The notes: generated from the letters alone by a model not told the origin. A DNA stretch of 41,336 nt from 02-FULL-45-11b sp041663485 (GCA_041663485.1 JBAYMO010000013.1:1-41336); one strand, 5' to 3'; positions 1-8,694 are shown, counted from the first letter of the stretch. Made by a program: numbers and translations.

Positions 1-1092
1 ATCTAAAATTGGTTTCAGATCCTGAGGATAAACTACCCGAGCCCACGGATCTCCCAAAAACACTCTAACCCCCAAAAGATTGGTTAAATAACCCGGCAAA
101 TTCATCAATAAAGACGAGCCGCCCGTTAAAATAATTTTTTCAATATTTCTCTGGCTCTGATTTTTAAATAAATTAATGCTATATCGCAACTCGTCCACAA
201 TCGGAGTTAAAGTGGTTTCAATCGCCTTGGGCACATTCCCCTGACTAACTTGCTGGCTTAAACCCACGTCGTATTTAAACTGCTCCGCCCGGCCTAAATT
301 AATATTTAAGCTGCTGGCAATGGCTTTGGTAATGGTTAATCCCCCGATATCAATGCTGCGATTTAACAAGGGAACGTTTTCGGAAACGATAGTGACGTTA
401 GTAACCACTGAACCGATATCAACAATCATTAATGGCGCCCGATCATTACCGACTAAAGACCGAATCAAGGCGAATTGCTCAGTATCCAGGCTTAATAAAT
501 TCAAATTGGCGGCCTTAAAGATTTCAATATAGCGCTTAACCAGATCCTTGGCCGCGGCCGTCAATAAAACTTTTAAATACTTTTTTTTGGTTTCCGGACT
601 GATTTTTAAAAAACCTTTTTTTCTCAATTCTTCTTCATTGCCATTCGTACTGTAGCCAAACGCCGTGTCCGCGTTGCTATTGATGGTCTGATTTTCTCCG
701 GCCACGGCCGGTAAAATTTTCCAATCTAAAATCATTTCTTGAATGGGCATGGGAATAATTTTTTTGGCTTCCCACTTAACAGCCGCTGCCAAATCTTTAC
801 TGGGCATTTCCGGCAAGTTAAGGATGGAACTGAAAACCGAAAAAGCCGGTAAGGCCGTAACCACTTTGGTCGTAGTCGTTTTGGCTTCTTTACAAACCGC
901 CTTAATCCATTTAGCGGTATCAAGATAACTGATTTTTTCTTTGGTGGCGTTGGATTTTTCCACTTCAATATCCAGATAGCCGTAAGTAACCAAGCGCGGC
1001 CGGCCTTGTTCATTCAAAAGCTCAACGACTTTTACGCCATTGGTATCGAAATCTATCCCCAAGTAACTTTGTGGTGTAGAAAATAACCCCAT
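1..1092 (-). CDS. pilM: Type IV pilus assembly protein PilM, 3' end cut by window edge
   Basis: PilM is an actin-like cytoplasmic ATPase that links the type IV pilus inner-membrane platform (PilN/PilO) to the assembly machinery. The reading frame starts with ATG at 1092 and is open for 364 codons to the window edge, so there is no stop here. The N-terminus has the actin-fold phosphate-1 loop (YLGIDFDTNGVKVVEL, about residues 10-25). A second phosphate loop (IVDIGS) lies near residue 220, and an adenosine-type TGGSS motif near 322. The last visible residues (LGDPWARVVYPQDLKPILD) match the usual PilM end, so probably only some 15-25 residues are missing. It lies 38 bp after the 560-aa surface protein but has its own extended -10 promoter in that gap. 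Other pilus genes would be expected beyond position 1. Confidence 0.94.
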   Translation of the reverse strand, partial: MGLFSTPQSYLGIDFDTNGVKVVELLNEQGRPRLVTYGYLDIEVEKSNATKEKISYLDTAKWIKAVCKEAKTTTTKVVTALPAFSVFSSILNLPEMPSKDLAAAVKWEAKKIIPMPIQEMILDWKILPAVAGENQTINSNADTAFGYSTNGNEEELRKKGFLKISPETKKKYLKVLLTAAAKDLVKRYIEIFKAANLNLLSLDTEQFALIRSLVGNDRAPLMIVDIGSVVTNVTIVSENVPLLNRSIDIGGLTITKAIASSLNINLGRAEQFKYDVGLSQQVSQGNVPKAIETTLTPIVDELRYSINLFKNQSQRNIEKIILTGGSSLLMNLPGYLTNLLGVRVFLGDPWARVVYPQDLKPILD

Positions 1093-1093
1093 A

Positions 1094-1130
1094 CTCAACT
1101 ATTATAACATTTTTTATCTAATGCCGTCTA
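1094..1130 (-). promoter_or_regulatory. Extended -10 promoter of pilM, apparently leaderless
   Basis: On the minus strand a TGnTATAAT extended -10 (hexamer 1106-1101) is preceded, after 18 nt, by TAGACG (1130-1125, 4 of 6 matches to TTGACA). The -10 ends only 8 nt before the pilM ATG, so the predicted transcript starts at or within 1-2 nt of the start codon. This is a match to consensus, not a measured start. Confidence 0.6.
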
Positions 1131-2813
1131 CTAATTTGAAAAATTTGGACGCCAAACTGGCAGGGACTTGGCAAAATCGCCCAGACCCGGTGGCGTATTG
1201 GCTAAAAGTCGGCCGTCATAAATTACACCCTCGGAAGCTTCCAGACCGGTAGGCGGCGCGAACGTTCTGGCAAAGTTAAATTTGCGCGCCATGATTAAAC
1301 CATTGACCAATAAACCGTTTTGACCGCAGTTGACGCCATTGTAACAAGAAAAAACTTGACCACAGCCGGCCGGACCAACACCGGTCGCGCTGCAAGCCGT
1401 ATCATTACCAATGACTACGAAATTTCCGGCCAATGTTTTAACGCCGGATCCGATTTTTAGATCACCTTTGACAATCCAGGCGACTGAAGCCAAATTACGA
1501 AACTTCGTTAAACTGCTTGAATTATCGTACAAAATATCATTATTGATGGTTAAATCACCATTCACAATGATCGTGCCGGCGCCATTCTCAAAATTAATAC
1601 CATTTTTGAATAATGACAACTTGATCGGATTAGCCGAACCAATACTCAGACTGGTTGGCGAATAATAAATTTTTCCGCCCAAAGTCTGCGTGGACTGCAA
1701 AGGATTTTTAGAAATATTAACGACCGTATTGCCGTATTTGTTTACACAAGTATCAGCTGTGCCAAAATCGCAAACTAAACCCAAAACATCAAGTTCGCCC
1801 AAGGCGTTAGAATAACGAGTCTCGGCCGTCGGAAAATTTATCTGCTGCACTCCCCCTTCCACCCAAAGCGGTTCAACCTGAGCGGAAGAGAAACCAACGA
1901 TTTGTCCGCTGGACAAAATGCGGTAGGTAGCATTGTAGGCGTGTTGCGGTGCCGGTTGACCCGACAAACCTTTATTGGAATAAATATCACCATACTGCGT
2001 TTGCAGCCAAGGCTGAACTTGAACAATCTCGGGTGAAAACGCCACCCAACCCACGCCGGTCAACGAGCCACTGCTAAAGCCATAACCTTTCAAGCTGAAT
2101 CTTTTTTCCGGTGTGGCGGCCAAACCGAACAGTCCTTTAGTCAAATATATTTGCGTATCAACCGTCGCGCCAGCCGTACAAGAATTATCATTTTGACAAG
2201 ACAGGTTCAGCCAACCTTCATCTTTTAAAGCCAGAATTTTTCCCCAGCCCAAAACGGGCGGGTTACTTTCGCCGTTGTCTTTAATATACGCCCGCCAACC
2301 GCTCGTGCCTGCCGTTTCCGGAATACCCGTACCAAAATTAGTCGGCACGCAAGGACTGCCGCCGGCTAATTCACAAATATGAGCCTGGTCGCAAGTTTGA
2401 CCAAAACAAACCCAGCCTAAATTGTCCGACCAGCCCCAGCCCCGAACATCATTGTTCGCGTCCACTTGCACGAAATAATCAATCGCGGGAGCAGTCGCGC
2501 CGCAAACTTCCGTGCCGGATAAATAATTACAATTATCTTTATTTAAAGAAATCCAGCCGCCATTATCCGCCCAGGCCCAACCTAACATTTTCTGGCCGCA
2601 CTGAGCCGTGCAACTAGCGCTTTCGGCCGGAACCGGAGCGGCGCCCGAGCCGGTGCCATCATCGCACTTTTCATATAAACCGGCATCGTTGGGCGATTGA
2701 ACCACGCCGTCGCCACAAACTGCGGGCACCGGCGCGCTGGCAACAAAAGCCAGACCGGCCAAAGCAGCCGAAACCACCAAAACCAAAATTAAAATTAATT
2801 TATTTTTCATCAA
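1131..2813 (-). CDS. Secreted/anchored surface protein with GWAW-type repeats and Cys-rich repeat (560 aa)
   Basis: This is a predicted exported surface protein. Residues 5-27 are a strongly hydrophobic signal peptide or anchor. A Cys-rich segment follows (CGDGVVQ...EKCDDGT, about 33-53), resembling the DUF4215/Myxococcus Cys-rich repeat. Next come four imperfect W/G repeats (LGWAWADNGGWISL, VRGWGWSDNLGWVCFG, VLGWGKILALKDEGWLNLS, LKGYGFSSGSLTGVGWVAF), a type I have seen in Patescibacteria surface proteins. Paired cysteines suggest disulfides outside the cell. The C-terminal third looks like a beta-rich solenoid (INGDL/IVKGDLKIG-like turns) and ends with a segment (VNGLIMARKF...PPGLGDF...PVWRP) that I recognise only as recurring in CPR surface proteins. 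Its ATG lies 3 bp after the stop of the 1353-aa gene, so the two are co-transcribed and probably act together at the surface. The exact function is unknown. Confidence 0.8.
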   Translation of the reverse strand: MMKNKLILILVLVVSAALAGLAFVASAPVPAVCGDGVVQSPNDAGLYEKCDDGTGSGAAPVPAESASCTAQCGQKMLGWAWADNGGWISLNKDNCNYLSGTEVCGATAPAIDYFVQVDANNDVRGWGWSDNLGWVCFGQTCDQAHICELAGGSPCVPTNFGTGIPETAGTSGWRAYIKDNGESNPPVLGWGKILALKDEGWLNLSCQNDNSCTAGATVDTQIYLTKGLFGLAATPEKRFSLKGYGFSSGSLTGVGWVAFSPEIVQVQPWLQTQYGDIYSNKGLSGQPAPQHAYNATYRILSSGQIVGFSSAQVEPLWVEGGVQQINFPTAETRYSNALGELDVLGLVCDFGTADTCVNKYGNTVVNISKNPLQSTQTLGGKIYYSPTSLSIGSANPIKLSLFKNGINFENGAGTIIVNGDLTINNDILYDNSSSLTKFRNLASVAWIVKGDLKIGSGVKTLAGNFVVIGNDTACSATGVGPAGCGQVFSCYNGVNCGQNGLLVNGLIMARKFNFARTFAPPTGLEASEGVIYDGRLLANTPPGLGDFAKSLPVWRPNFSN

Positions 2814-2816
2814 AAA

Positions 2817-5800
2817 CTAATTAATATCTTTGGTCAAATTTCGCCAATAAAGACCAGCGGGTTTTAAGACGTCTCCACTGTAATATATACAAACAAAAAC
2901 GTGACCACTGCTACCCGCGGGTCTAACGTATTTTATTTGACCTTCTTCGGCAGCTTGGCATGACGTATCCTGAATATAACCCATGACGTTTTTCTTAAGC
3001 TGGATTGTCGCCTGATTAACTGTGGCTTGATTGACAATGACTTGCCCACTAGTGCCCGGAGTCAAGGTAATATTGGCAGCTGAAGCACCAAAACCTGAAT
3101 TATAAGCATCACCAACCGCAATACTGAAATTATTAGTCGTATTAATTAACATGCTATCACTGGAATCATTACCGGCAATAATTTGATGGAGATTGCTACC
3201 GAAAAATAATTTGCTTGTTCCGGCCGTCGTATTATTTAATAGAAAATCACCGTTGAACTGAGTAGTCCCGGCCACATAAAGTTTCGGATTAGTCGCGGGT
3301 ATTGTGCCGCCAATTCCCACACTAGTGCCATTATCAGTAATTTGCGAATCACCCAAAGACGAAGTGGTTGACCACTTACTTAATTTATTAACCGTACCCG
3401 TGCCCGGACCAGCCGACGGCCAAGCCGTTTTACAACTACCATTCAAACAAAGTTCAGCCGCGGCAAAATGACTGGACGTGGCATTACCGCCAATCAGTAC
3501 ATTATCCCAGAGTTTAATTTTTCTCTTACCGCTAATGGTGCCAGCACCAATGATATCCAAAGCGTCATAGGGAGAAAATCTTTGGTAAGCAATTTTGCCA
3601 GCATTTGCCTCTTTACCAGATACCCCATTGCCAAGTTCTAAATAATTAGTACCCTTAATAATGCCATTAACGCCAATGTTAACATCACCAACCGAGGTGA
3701 TGCTACCAGCGGCCGTCACGTTACCTAATTCATTGACGCGAAATAAATCAGCCTTGGCACTATTAACTGCGACAAAGGGACTCCAAGCTGACGAAGCCGG
3801 TAGCTGCACCCTCACGCCTTCTGTTGAGGCGGGCGGATTAACTTGAAATTGCGCGTCAGGTGAAGTTACATTAATCCCAACTCTGCCATCAAAAGTAATT
3901 CTCATTTTTTCATTAGTGGGAGCTCCCCCGCCAGTCATAAAAACAATTGGACCAACAACGTTTCCCACGGAGAAAACATTGGACGAATTAACCGCGCTAT
4001 CACCATTCAAGGCTAAAAAAGCGCCATTAACAGTACCTGAAGAATTTTTTACTTCCAGGCGATAAACCGCCGCACCGGTATTATTGTCATTTCTGACTAT
4101 CACCCTATTGTTACCACTAATATTTCCATAGACATAAAGTTTCGTCAGAGCGTCCGGGCTGGCGGCCCCAATACCGACTTTACTACCGTCATCATATACC
4201 ATACTGTCACCTAAAGTATTATTAGAATTCCACTTAGCCAACCTAGTGGCCGTGCCGCTGCCAGTCAGACCGGCCGGTGGCGTCGCCCAGGTTCCGTCAT
4301 ATTGCAAAAATTGACCGGCTGTACCATTGGCGGCTGGCACGGCAAAGGTTCCGACTGTCAAAGTGTTGACTTTAGCCGAACCCGCGACATCAAGCTTGGC
4401 GCCGGGCACGATTGTGCCGATACCGACATTACCAGCATTGGTAATGGCAAAAACCGTATTATTAGCCGCATTATTTATTTGAAAGTTGCCTGTGCCGGCG
4501 GCGTCGGCGTTTATTCTTAATTGTAGCTGGTCGTTGGAATTAATATAAAATGGATTATTGACACTATGATTAACTGTTTGACCGGTAACCGTAGTATTAC
4601 CACCAACGGCTAAATTACTAGCCAAATTTACATTAGCCCCAGCTAGACCCATGGTAACGTCAGTGCCATTATCATAAATTAAACTAGTGGCAGTTAAAGC
4701 CGTGCCCGCCGCGTCCCATTTGGGAACATAATTTTTCGTGCCGCTACCCGGACCGCCTGAACCTGAATTCTCCCAAGAGGCTAAACCATTTGAGTCAGAA
4801 GTTAAGACTTTACCAGCGCCAGGCGCACCGCCGGTGATTTTAACCTGACCGCTGACTTCCAGCTTGGCTCCAGGCGCGGTTGTGCCAACACCAACGTTGC
4901 CGCCGCTACTAATCGTTAGGGGAGCTAAAACATTAGTATTGTTAGATCTGGTAGTAATAAATTGCCAGCCGCCATTGGTCGAAATATCAGGACCGCGCGC
5001 AATCAGCCTGCCATTACCCCCAGAAAAATCCAAGATGGCCACATTGGGATTAATGGTAGTTTGAGCCGCACCTCTTGCGACCAAGGCGCCATTAATGTCC
5101 ATTCTCTCGGTGGGGTCGGCAACGCCAATACCGACACGACCGTTTTGCTCGATAGTAACTGCGTTAGAAACAGTTGGGTTCCAAAAATTTAAACTGTTTG
5201 AATCACTTTTGTTATTATACATACCCCAATGATCATCGGTATTTACACCATACTGCAACTGAAGTTCGGGGTTTTGATTAGCATAAGCATCGGTTATCCT
5301 TAGCCTGGTTACCGACGAACCGTCGCTATCCATGTCGACTGTCTCTTTGGGATTTGTTGTGCCGATACCAATTTTGTTGCCATTGTTGTAAATAACACTA
5401 TTACCCAAAGAATTAAGAGAAGTCCATTTTGTTAAGTAATTAGCCGTGGCGCTGCCGATGTTAACCGATGAGGCCCAAGAAGCCAAGCCATCGGCGTCGG
5501 AAGTCAAGACCTTACCAACACCAGGCGCACCGCCGGTAATTTTAACCTGACCACTGACTTCCAACTTAGCCCCAGGCACGGTTGTGCCAACACCAACATC
5601 GCCAGCATCAGTAATGGCAAAAACCGTATTATTAGCCGCATTATTTATTTGAAAATTACCTGTGCCGGCGGCGTCGGCATTCATTCTTAGCTGGAGTCGA
5701 TCGTTAGAATCAATGAAAAAAGCATTATTGGTTTTATGACTGATGGTTTGGCCGGCGACATTCACTGTGCCGCTTACGTCAAGCGTGGCGGCCGGTGAAG

Positions 5801-6878
5801 CCGTACCGACGCCGACTCGGTTGGCATTGATATACAGCGAACTGGTCGCGGTCAAAGCCGTGCCGGCTGAATTCCATTTTGGCACGTTATTGGAAAAACC
5901 GCCGGTCGTGGCAGCAGCCCAGGTCATAGTGCCATTAGTGTTGCCAGTTAAAACCTGACCATTAACCGTCGGCTTGGCCGTCGGAAAAGTATAAAGACCA
6001 TTTATATTCAAAGAATTAACCCGAGTAGTCGTGGCAACGTAAAATCCGTAGCCATCAATAACCGAATTAATACCAACTTTGCCGTTAGCCGCGATTTGCA
6101 ATCGATTGGTATTGGCGGTTTTAAAAACAATTGGCAACGATTTACTATCATCATCAACTACCACGGCACCAGCCGCACCATCGTAGCCAAATCTCGCCCG
6201 ATTGTTTACCTCCAAAAATCCAGAATCTGTCGCCAAACCATCACCGGGTGTAACCATAATAATCGAATCACCATTGCCACCATTAACTCTCAAGCTACCG
6301 ATTGTTGTTTTGGAACCAGCAGAAATAGAGCCGGAAAAATGATTACTACCAGCATTGGACCAGATGCCATAAGAAGTACCGAAAAAATACCCGCCAATCG
6401 TGCCTCCTCCTGCCACCAAACCAGTACCGCTATTACTATTATTGACATAAAGAGTAGTATTAACACCACTGGGAGAATCAACATACAGACTATACAAATT
6501 ATTGGCAATCGTCCCAATGCCTACTTTGCCATTATAATGAATACCGACGGCATCAGTTAGCCAAAAACCACTAACTTGGCTCCAAGAAGTCTTGCAGCTG
6601 CCCGAGCCGGAGCCTAAACAAATCTGATCATTGGCCTTAATAACTTGGGCGGTAAAAGTATTGGCCTGGCCCGTGCCGGAGATATTAAAATTGGCATCAG
6701 TTTGCTGGTTGGAAGAATTATTAATAAAACCAGGCGGATTGTTACCTGGCGGCAGAGCGGTGGGACCTTGCCAGACGGCCAATACGATGGCCGGAAAAAC
6801 AAAAAAAGCGACTGAAACAACAGTCACTAACGGCAAAACAAGATTATTAAAATTACCCTGCTTTAATTTATTTATCAT
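2817..6878 (-). CDS. Giant anchored fibre-like surface protein with VGIGTTxPxAKLxVxG repeats (1353 aa)
   Basis: This is a predicted long surface fibre or adhesin. Residues 14-34 form an uncleaved-type membrane anchor, followed by a Pro/Asn-rich stretch (TALPPGNNPPGFIN). The bulk is Gly/Asn/Ser/Thr-rich and carries about ten copies of a short motif of the type VGIGTTxPGAKLEVSG, each followed by spacer strands such as KVLTSDxxGLASW. Phage tail fibres and trimeric autotransporter-like stalks use this type of repeat, so a trimeric beta-stalk is a reasonable inference. The C-terminus has a small Cys-containing module (DTSCQAAEEGQIKYV...FVCIYYSG...YWRN) of the kind that caps CPR fibre proteins. Internal duplications of about 130-195 bp are visible in the DNA. 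It is the first gene of a likely operon with the 560-aa protein. No phage genes are nearby, so prophage origin is not supported. Confidence 0.82.
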   Translation of the reverse strand: MINKLKQGNFNNLVLPLVTVVSVAFFVFPAIVLAVWQGPTALPPGNNPPGFINNSSNQQTDANFNISGTGQANTFTAQVIKANDQICLGSGSGSCKTSWSQVSGFWLTDAVGIHYNGKVGIGTIANNLYSLYVDSPSGVNTTLYVNNSNSGTGLVAGGGTIGGYFFGTSYGIWSNAGSNHFSGSISAGSKTTIGSLRVNGGNGDSIIMVTPGDGLATDSGFLEVNNRARFGYDGAAGAVVVDDDSKSLPIVFKTANTNRLQIAANGKVGINSVIDGYGFYVATTTRVNSLNINGLYTFPTAKPTVNGQVLTGNTNGTMTWAAATTGGFSNNVPKWNSAGTALTATSSLYINANRVGVGTASPAATLDVSGTVNVAGQTISHKTNNAFFIDSNDRLQLRMNADAAGTGNFQINNAANNTVFAITDAGDVGVGTTVPGAKLEVSGQVKITGGAPGVGKVLTSDADGLASWASSVNIGSATANYLTKWTSLNSLGNSVIYNNGNKIGIGTTNPKETVDMDSDGSSVTRLRITDAYANQNPELQLQYGVNTDDHWGMYNNKSDSNSLNFWNPTVSNAVTIEQNGRVGIGVADPTERMDINGALVARGAAQTTINPNVAILDFSGGNGRLIARGPDISTNGGWQFITTRSNNTNVLAPLTISSGGNVGVGTTAPGAKLEVSGQVKITGGAPGAGKVLTSDSNGLASWENSGSGGPGSGTKNYVPKWDAAGTALTATSLIYDNGTDVTMGLAGANVNLASNLAVGGNTTVTGQTVNHSVNNPFYINSNDQLQLRINADAAGTGNFQINNAANNTVFAITNAGNVGIGTIVPGAKLDVAGSAKVNTLTVGTFAVPAANGTAGQFLQYDGTWATPPAGLTGSGTATRLAKWNSNNTLGDSMVYDDGSKVGIGAASPDALTKLYVYGNISGNNRVIVRNDNNTGAAVYRLEVKNSSGTVNGAFLALNGDSAVNSSNVFSVGNVVGPIVFMTGGGAPTNEKMRITFDGRVGINVTSPDAQFQVNPPASTEGVRVQLPASSAWSPFVAVNSAKADLFRVNELGNVTAAGSITSVGDVNIGVNGIIKGTNYLELGNGVSGKEANAGKIAYQRFSPYDALDIIGAGTISGKRKIKLWDNVLIGGNATSSHFAAAELCLNGSCKTAWPSAGPGTGTVNKLSKWSTTSSLGDSQITDNGTSVGIGGTIPATNPKLYVAGTTQFNGDFLLNNTTAGTSKLFFGSNLHQIIAGNDSSDSMLINTTNNFSIAVGDAYNSGFGASAANITLTPGTSGQVIVNQATVNQATIQLKKNVMGYIQDTSCQAAEEGQIKYVRPAGSSGHVFVCIYYSGDVLKPAGLYWRNLTKDIN
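4391..4585 (-). repeat. Intragenic duplication, copy B2 (pairs with 5561-5755)
   Basis: This stretch aligns without gaps, at a fixed offset of 1170 bp, with 5561-5755. Both encode a module containing NADAAGTGNFQINNAANN, followed by FAIT(D/N)AG(D/N)VG(V/I)GT and PGAKL. Long runs are identical at the DNA level (for example around 4443-4478 and 5613-5648), which points to recent segmental duplication or gene conversion within the fibre gene. Confidence 0.85.
4772..4900 (-). repeat. Intragenic duplication, copy A2 (pairs with 5474-5602)
   Basis: These 129 bp match 5474-5602 at a constant offset of 702 bp. Both encode GTT(A/V)PGAKLEVSGQVKITGG, then AP, one variable residue, GKVLTSD and GLASW. In the complete copy (5474-5755) modules A and B are adjacent. 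In the second copy they are separated, with B2 at 4391-4585, so insertion or shuffling has taken place. Confidence 0.85.
5474..5755 (-). repeat. Composite duplicated module (copies A1 and B1)
   Basis: This is the intact arrangement of the two duplicated modules of the fibre gene: A1 at 5474-5602 and B1 at 5561-5755, which overlap in the PGAKLEVSG region. The partners are 4772-4900 and 4391-4585. Such repeats are hotspots for length change by recombination or slippage. Confidence 0.85.
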
Positions 6879-6890
6879 AGTCTATTATTA

Positions 6891-6903
6891 CCCAAAATTT
6901 GGG
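6891..6903. promoter_or_regulatory. Small palindrome in the leader of the giant fibre gene
   Basis: CCCAAAATTTGGG is a perfect 6+6 inverted repeat around one central base, 12 bp before the fibre-gene ATG at 6878. A minus-strand TATAAT lies further upstream at 6928-6923, without a good -35. The palindrome would fall in the transcribed leader. It could be an operator or a weak leader hairpin; its role is unknown. Confidence 0.35.
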
Positions 6904-6989
6904 CATTAAATTAGAAAAATATATTATAATTCAAATTTTTTTAAAAAAACTACGCAAATTGGCGAACCGGACAAAAACCAAAATATTCT

Positions 6990-7018
6990 TTGACCAAACC
7001 TCTTTTTTATTATATAAT
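6990..7018 (+). promoter_or_regulatory. Near-consensus sigma70-type promoter upstream of lemA
   Basis: TTGACC (6990-6995), a 17-nt spacer, and TATAAT (7013-7018). This is one of the two best promoter matches in the window. Transcription would start near 7025, giving a leader of about 157 nt before the lemA ATG at 7182. Confidence 0.65.
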
Positions 7019-7168
7019 TTAAACAAGATAAACTCAAGTTATTGATTATATTTTAACACAAAATCGGGTGAAGTGACAAGTGATTAACTGATTTCAAAGC
7101 ACCAACATACTCTTTGGAGAAAAAAATATTAAACTTAGCCTTATTATCATAAAATTTAACTAATTAAT

Positions 7169-7174
7169 TATAAT
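7169..7174 (+). promoter_or_regulatory. Proximal -10 box (TATAAT) of lemA, possible leaderless start
   Basis: TATAAT ends 7 nt before the lemA ATG, with a poor -35 (TTATCA at 7144-7149, spacer 19). No Shine-Dalgarno sequence precedes the ATG. It could give a leaderless lemA transcript alongside the longer one from 6990-7018. In such AT-rich DNA a chance match is possible. Confidence 0.4.
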
Positions 7175-7181
7175 TAGATCT

Positions 7182-7736
7182 ATGAAAAACATTTACTGGT
7201 TAATTCTGGCCGCGGTAATCGCTTTGGTTGTTTGGCTAATTTATGTCTTCAACCGGCTGATTACTTTAAAAAACCGGACTCAAGAAGCATTTTCTGACAT
7301 TGACGTTCAGCTTAAACGCCGCCACGATTTAATCCCCAATCTCGTCGAGACGGTTAAAGGCTACGCCACTCATGAAAGCGGCGTGTTCGAAAAAGTTACT
7401 CAAGCTCGAGCGGCCGCCATTAACGCGCAAACAGTTCAGCAAAAAGAAGAGGCGGAAAATGTTCTAACCTCCGCTTTGAAATCGGTTTTTGCCGTAGCCG
7501 AAGCTTATCCTGACTTGAAAGCCTCGCAAAACTTCCTAAAATTACAGGACGAATTATCCGACACGGAAAACAAAATCCAGGCGGCTCGTCGTTTCTATAA
7601 CGGCAACGCCCGTGATTTCAATATTGCCATTGAAGTTTTCCCCAGCAATTTGATTGTGGGATTACTTGGTTTCAAAAAATTTGAATTTTTCCAAGCTGAC
7701 GAAGCCGAGAAAAAAAACGTAGAGGTCAAATTCTAG
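7182..7736 (+). CDS. lemA: LemA family membrane protein
   Basis: LemA proteins are small envelope proteins with one N-terminal membrane segment and a long four-helix-like domain. Their exact role is unsettled, but they are often encoded next to HtpX-type proteases. Residues 4-24 are the hydrophobic anchor, then NRLITLKNRTQEAFSDIDVQLKRRHDLIPNLVETVKGY, the family's hallmark region. The C-terminal half keeps the typical LQDELSDTENKIQAARRFYN and NVEVKF end. The length of 184 aa is normal for the family. It is the first gene of the run that continues with htpX 61 bp downstream, across a stable hairpin. Start choice: ATG with the membrane segment directly behind it. Confidence 0.95.
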   Translation: MKNIYWLILAAVIALVVWLIYVFNRLITLKNRTQEAFSDIDVQLKRRHDLIPNLVETVKGYATHESGVFEKVTQARAAAINAQTVQQKEEAENVLTSALKSVFAVAEAYPDLKASQNFLKLQDELSDTENKIQAARRFYNGNARDFNIAIEVFPSNLIVGLLGFKKFEFFQADEAEKKNVEVKF

Positions 7737-7740
7737 TTTG

Positions 7741-7782
7741 ATAGCTGACTAGTCTCCAAGAAGTGCTTGGAGACTAATAGCT
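7741..7782 (+). other. Strong hairpin between lemA and htpX
   Basis: An 11-bp perfect stem (7750-7760 pairs with 7766-7776) closes a 5-nt loop. An outer AGCT/AGCT pair (7743-7746 and 7779-7782) can extend it. No T-run follows, so it is not a normal intrinsic terminator. It may act as an mRNA-processing or 3'-end stabilising element that sets the lemA:htpX ratio. Confidence 0.6.
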
Positions 7783-7797
7783 GTTTAACTTTAAATT

Positions 7798-8694
7798 ATG
7801 TACAATCAGATTGATTCGAACAAAAGAAAAACATTTTTGTTAATGCTGGTTTTTGCCGCCGTGGTTATTTTAATCGGCTGGACTTTCTCCCAACTAACCG
7901 ACAGCGGTTATAGCGGCTTAGTGATTGCGGCCATGGTTTCGATAATTATGACTTTAGGCAGCTACTTTGCCGGCGACAAAGTGGCCTTGCTCACGGCCGG
8001 CGCCAAAGGACCCTTAAGCCAAACCGAAAATGCTTATGTTTATCGCCTGGTGGAAAATTTAGCCATCACTGCCGGATTACCTCAGCCGAAGATTTATATC
8101 ATGCCCGATGACAGCATTAATGCTTTTGCCACTGGCCGCGACCCCCAGCACGCCTCAATCGCTATCACCCAAGGCGCGATTGAAAAATTAAAAAACGAGG
8201 AACTAGAAGGCGTTATTGCCCACGAACTTTCTCACGTAAAAAATTACGACATCTTGCTTATGACCGTCGTGATTGTTTTAGTCGGCTTAATTACCTTACT
8301 CTCAGATTGGTTTATTCGTTTTCGTTTTTTTGGCGGCAAGGATCGCGATAGCGGCAAAGACAGCGGCCAAATTCAAATGATTCTTTTAATTATTGGCTTA
8401 ATTTTTTTGGTGCTCTCGCCCATTATCGGCAAATTAATTCAGCTGGCAATTTCTCGCAAACGGGAATTCTTAGCCGATGCCTCTGGCGCGCTTCTCACCC
8501 GTTATCCGGCCGGGCTGGCTAACGCTTTGGAAAAAATATCTCTGGAAAATATACCGCTGGATCACGCCAATACCGCCACGGCTCATTTGTATATCGCCAA
8601 TCCTTTTGGCGGCTCACGAAAATTCTTTTCCAAAATTATGGCCACCCACCCGCCGATCGAGGAAAGAATTAAAGCTTTGCGCCAAATGGCCTAA
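7798..8694 (+). CDS. htpX: HtpX family membrane zinc metalloprotease (M48)
   Basis: HtpX is an integral membrane zinc protease that degrades damaged membrane proteins. Two N-terminal membrane segments (about 14-30 and 40-57) are followed by the catalytic HELSH motif (His142, Glu143, His146). Two more membrane segments follow (about 156-175 and 195-218). The third zinc ligand is in REFLADASGA (Glu223), and the C-terminal THPPIEERIKAL is typical of the family. The length of 298 aa is normal. LemA-HtpX pairing is common in bacteria, so the context supports the call. Confidence 0.96.
   Translation: MYNQIDSNKRKTFLLMLVFAAVVILIGWTFSQLTDSGYSGLVIAAMVSIIMTLGSYFAGDKVALLTAGAKGPLSQTENAYVYRLVENLAITAGLPQPKIYIMPDDSINAFATGRDPQHASIAITQGAIEKLKNEELEGVIAHELSHVKNYDILLMTVVIVLVGLITLLSDWFIRFRFFGGKDRDSGKDSGQIQMILLIIGLIFLVLSPIIGKLIQLAISRKREFLADASGALLTRYPAGLANALEKISLENIPLDHANTATAHLYIANPFGGSRKFFSKIMATHPPIEERIKALRQMA

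Larger units (their letters stand above)
6879..7181. other. 303-bp divergent intergenic region between the fibre gene and lemA
   Basis: This very AT-rich spacer separates the minus-strand fibre operon from the plus-strand lemA operon. It holds a minus-strand TATAAT (6928-6923), the palindrome at 6891-6903, a consensus plus-strand promoter (6990-7018) and a second TATAAT immediately before lemA (7169-7174). I see no convincing small gene or RNA in it. The 150 nt between the two plus-strand -10 boxes is unexplained. Confidence 0.6.

Noticed and set aside
6096..6560. 154-codon plus-strand open frame opposite the fibre gene
   Set aside because: It is antisense to a repetitive coding sequence, has Ile/Thr/Asn-biased composition mirroring that gene, and has no start signals.
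2817..6878. Tail-fibre-like gene as part of a prophage
   Set aside because: There are no capsid, portal, terminase, tail-tube or integrase genes nearby, and it has an N-terminal membrane anchor.
6868..6906. Minus-strand 12-codon upstream ORF overlapping the start of the giant fibre gene
   Set aside because: An ATG followed by a stop at this distance is common by chance, and there is no ribosome-binding site.
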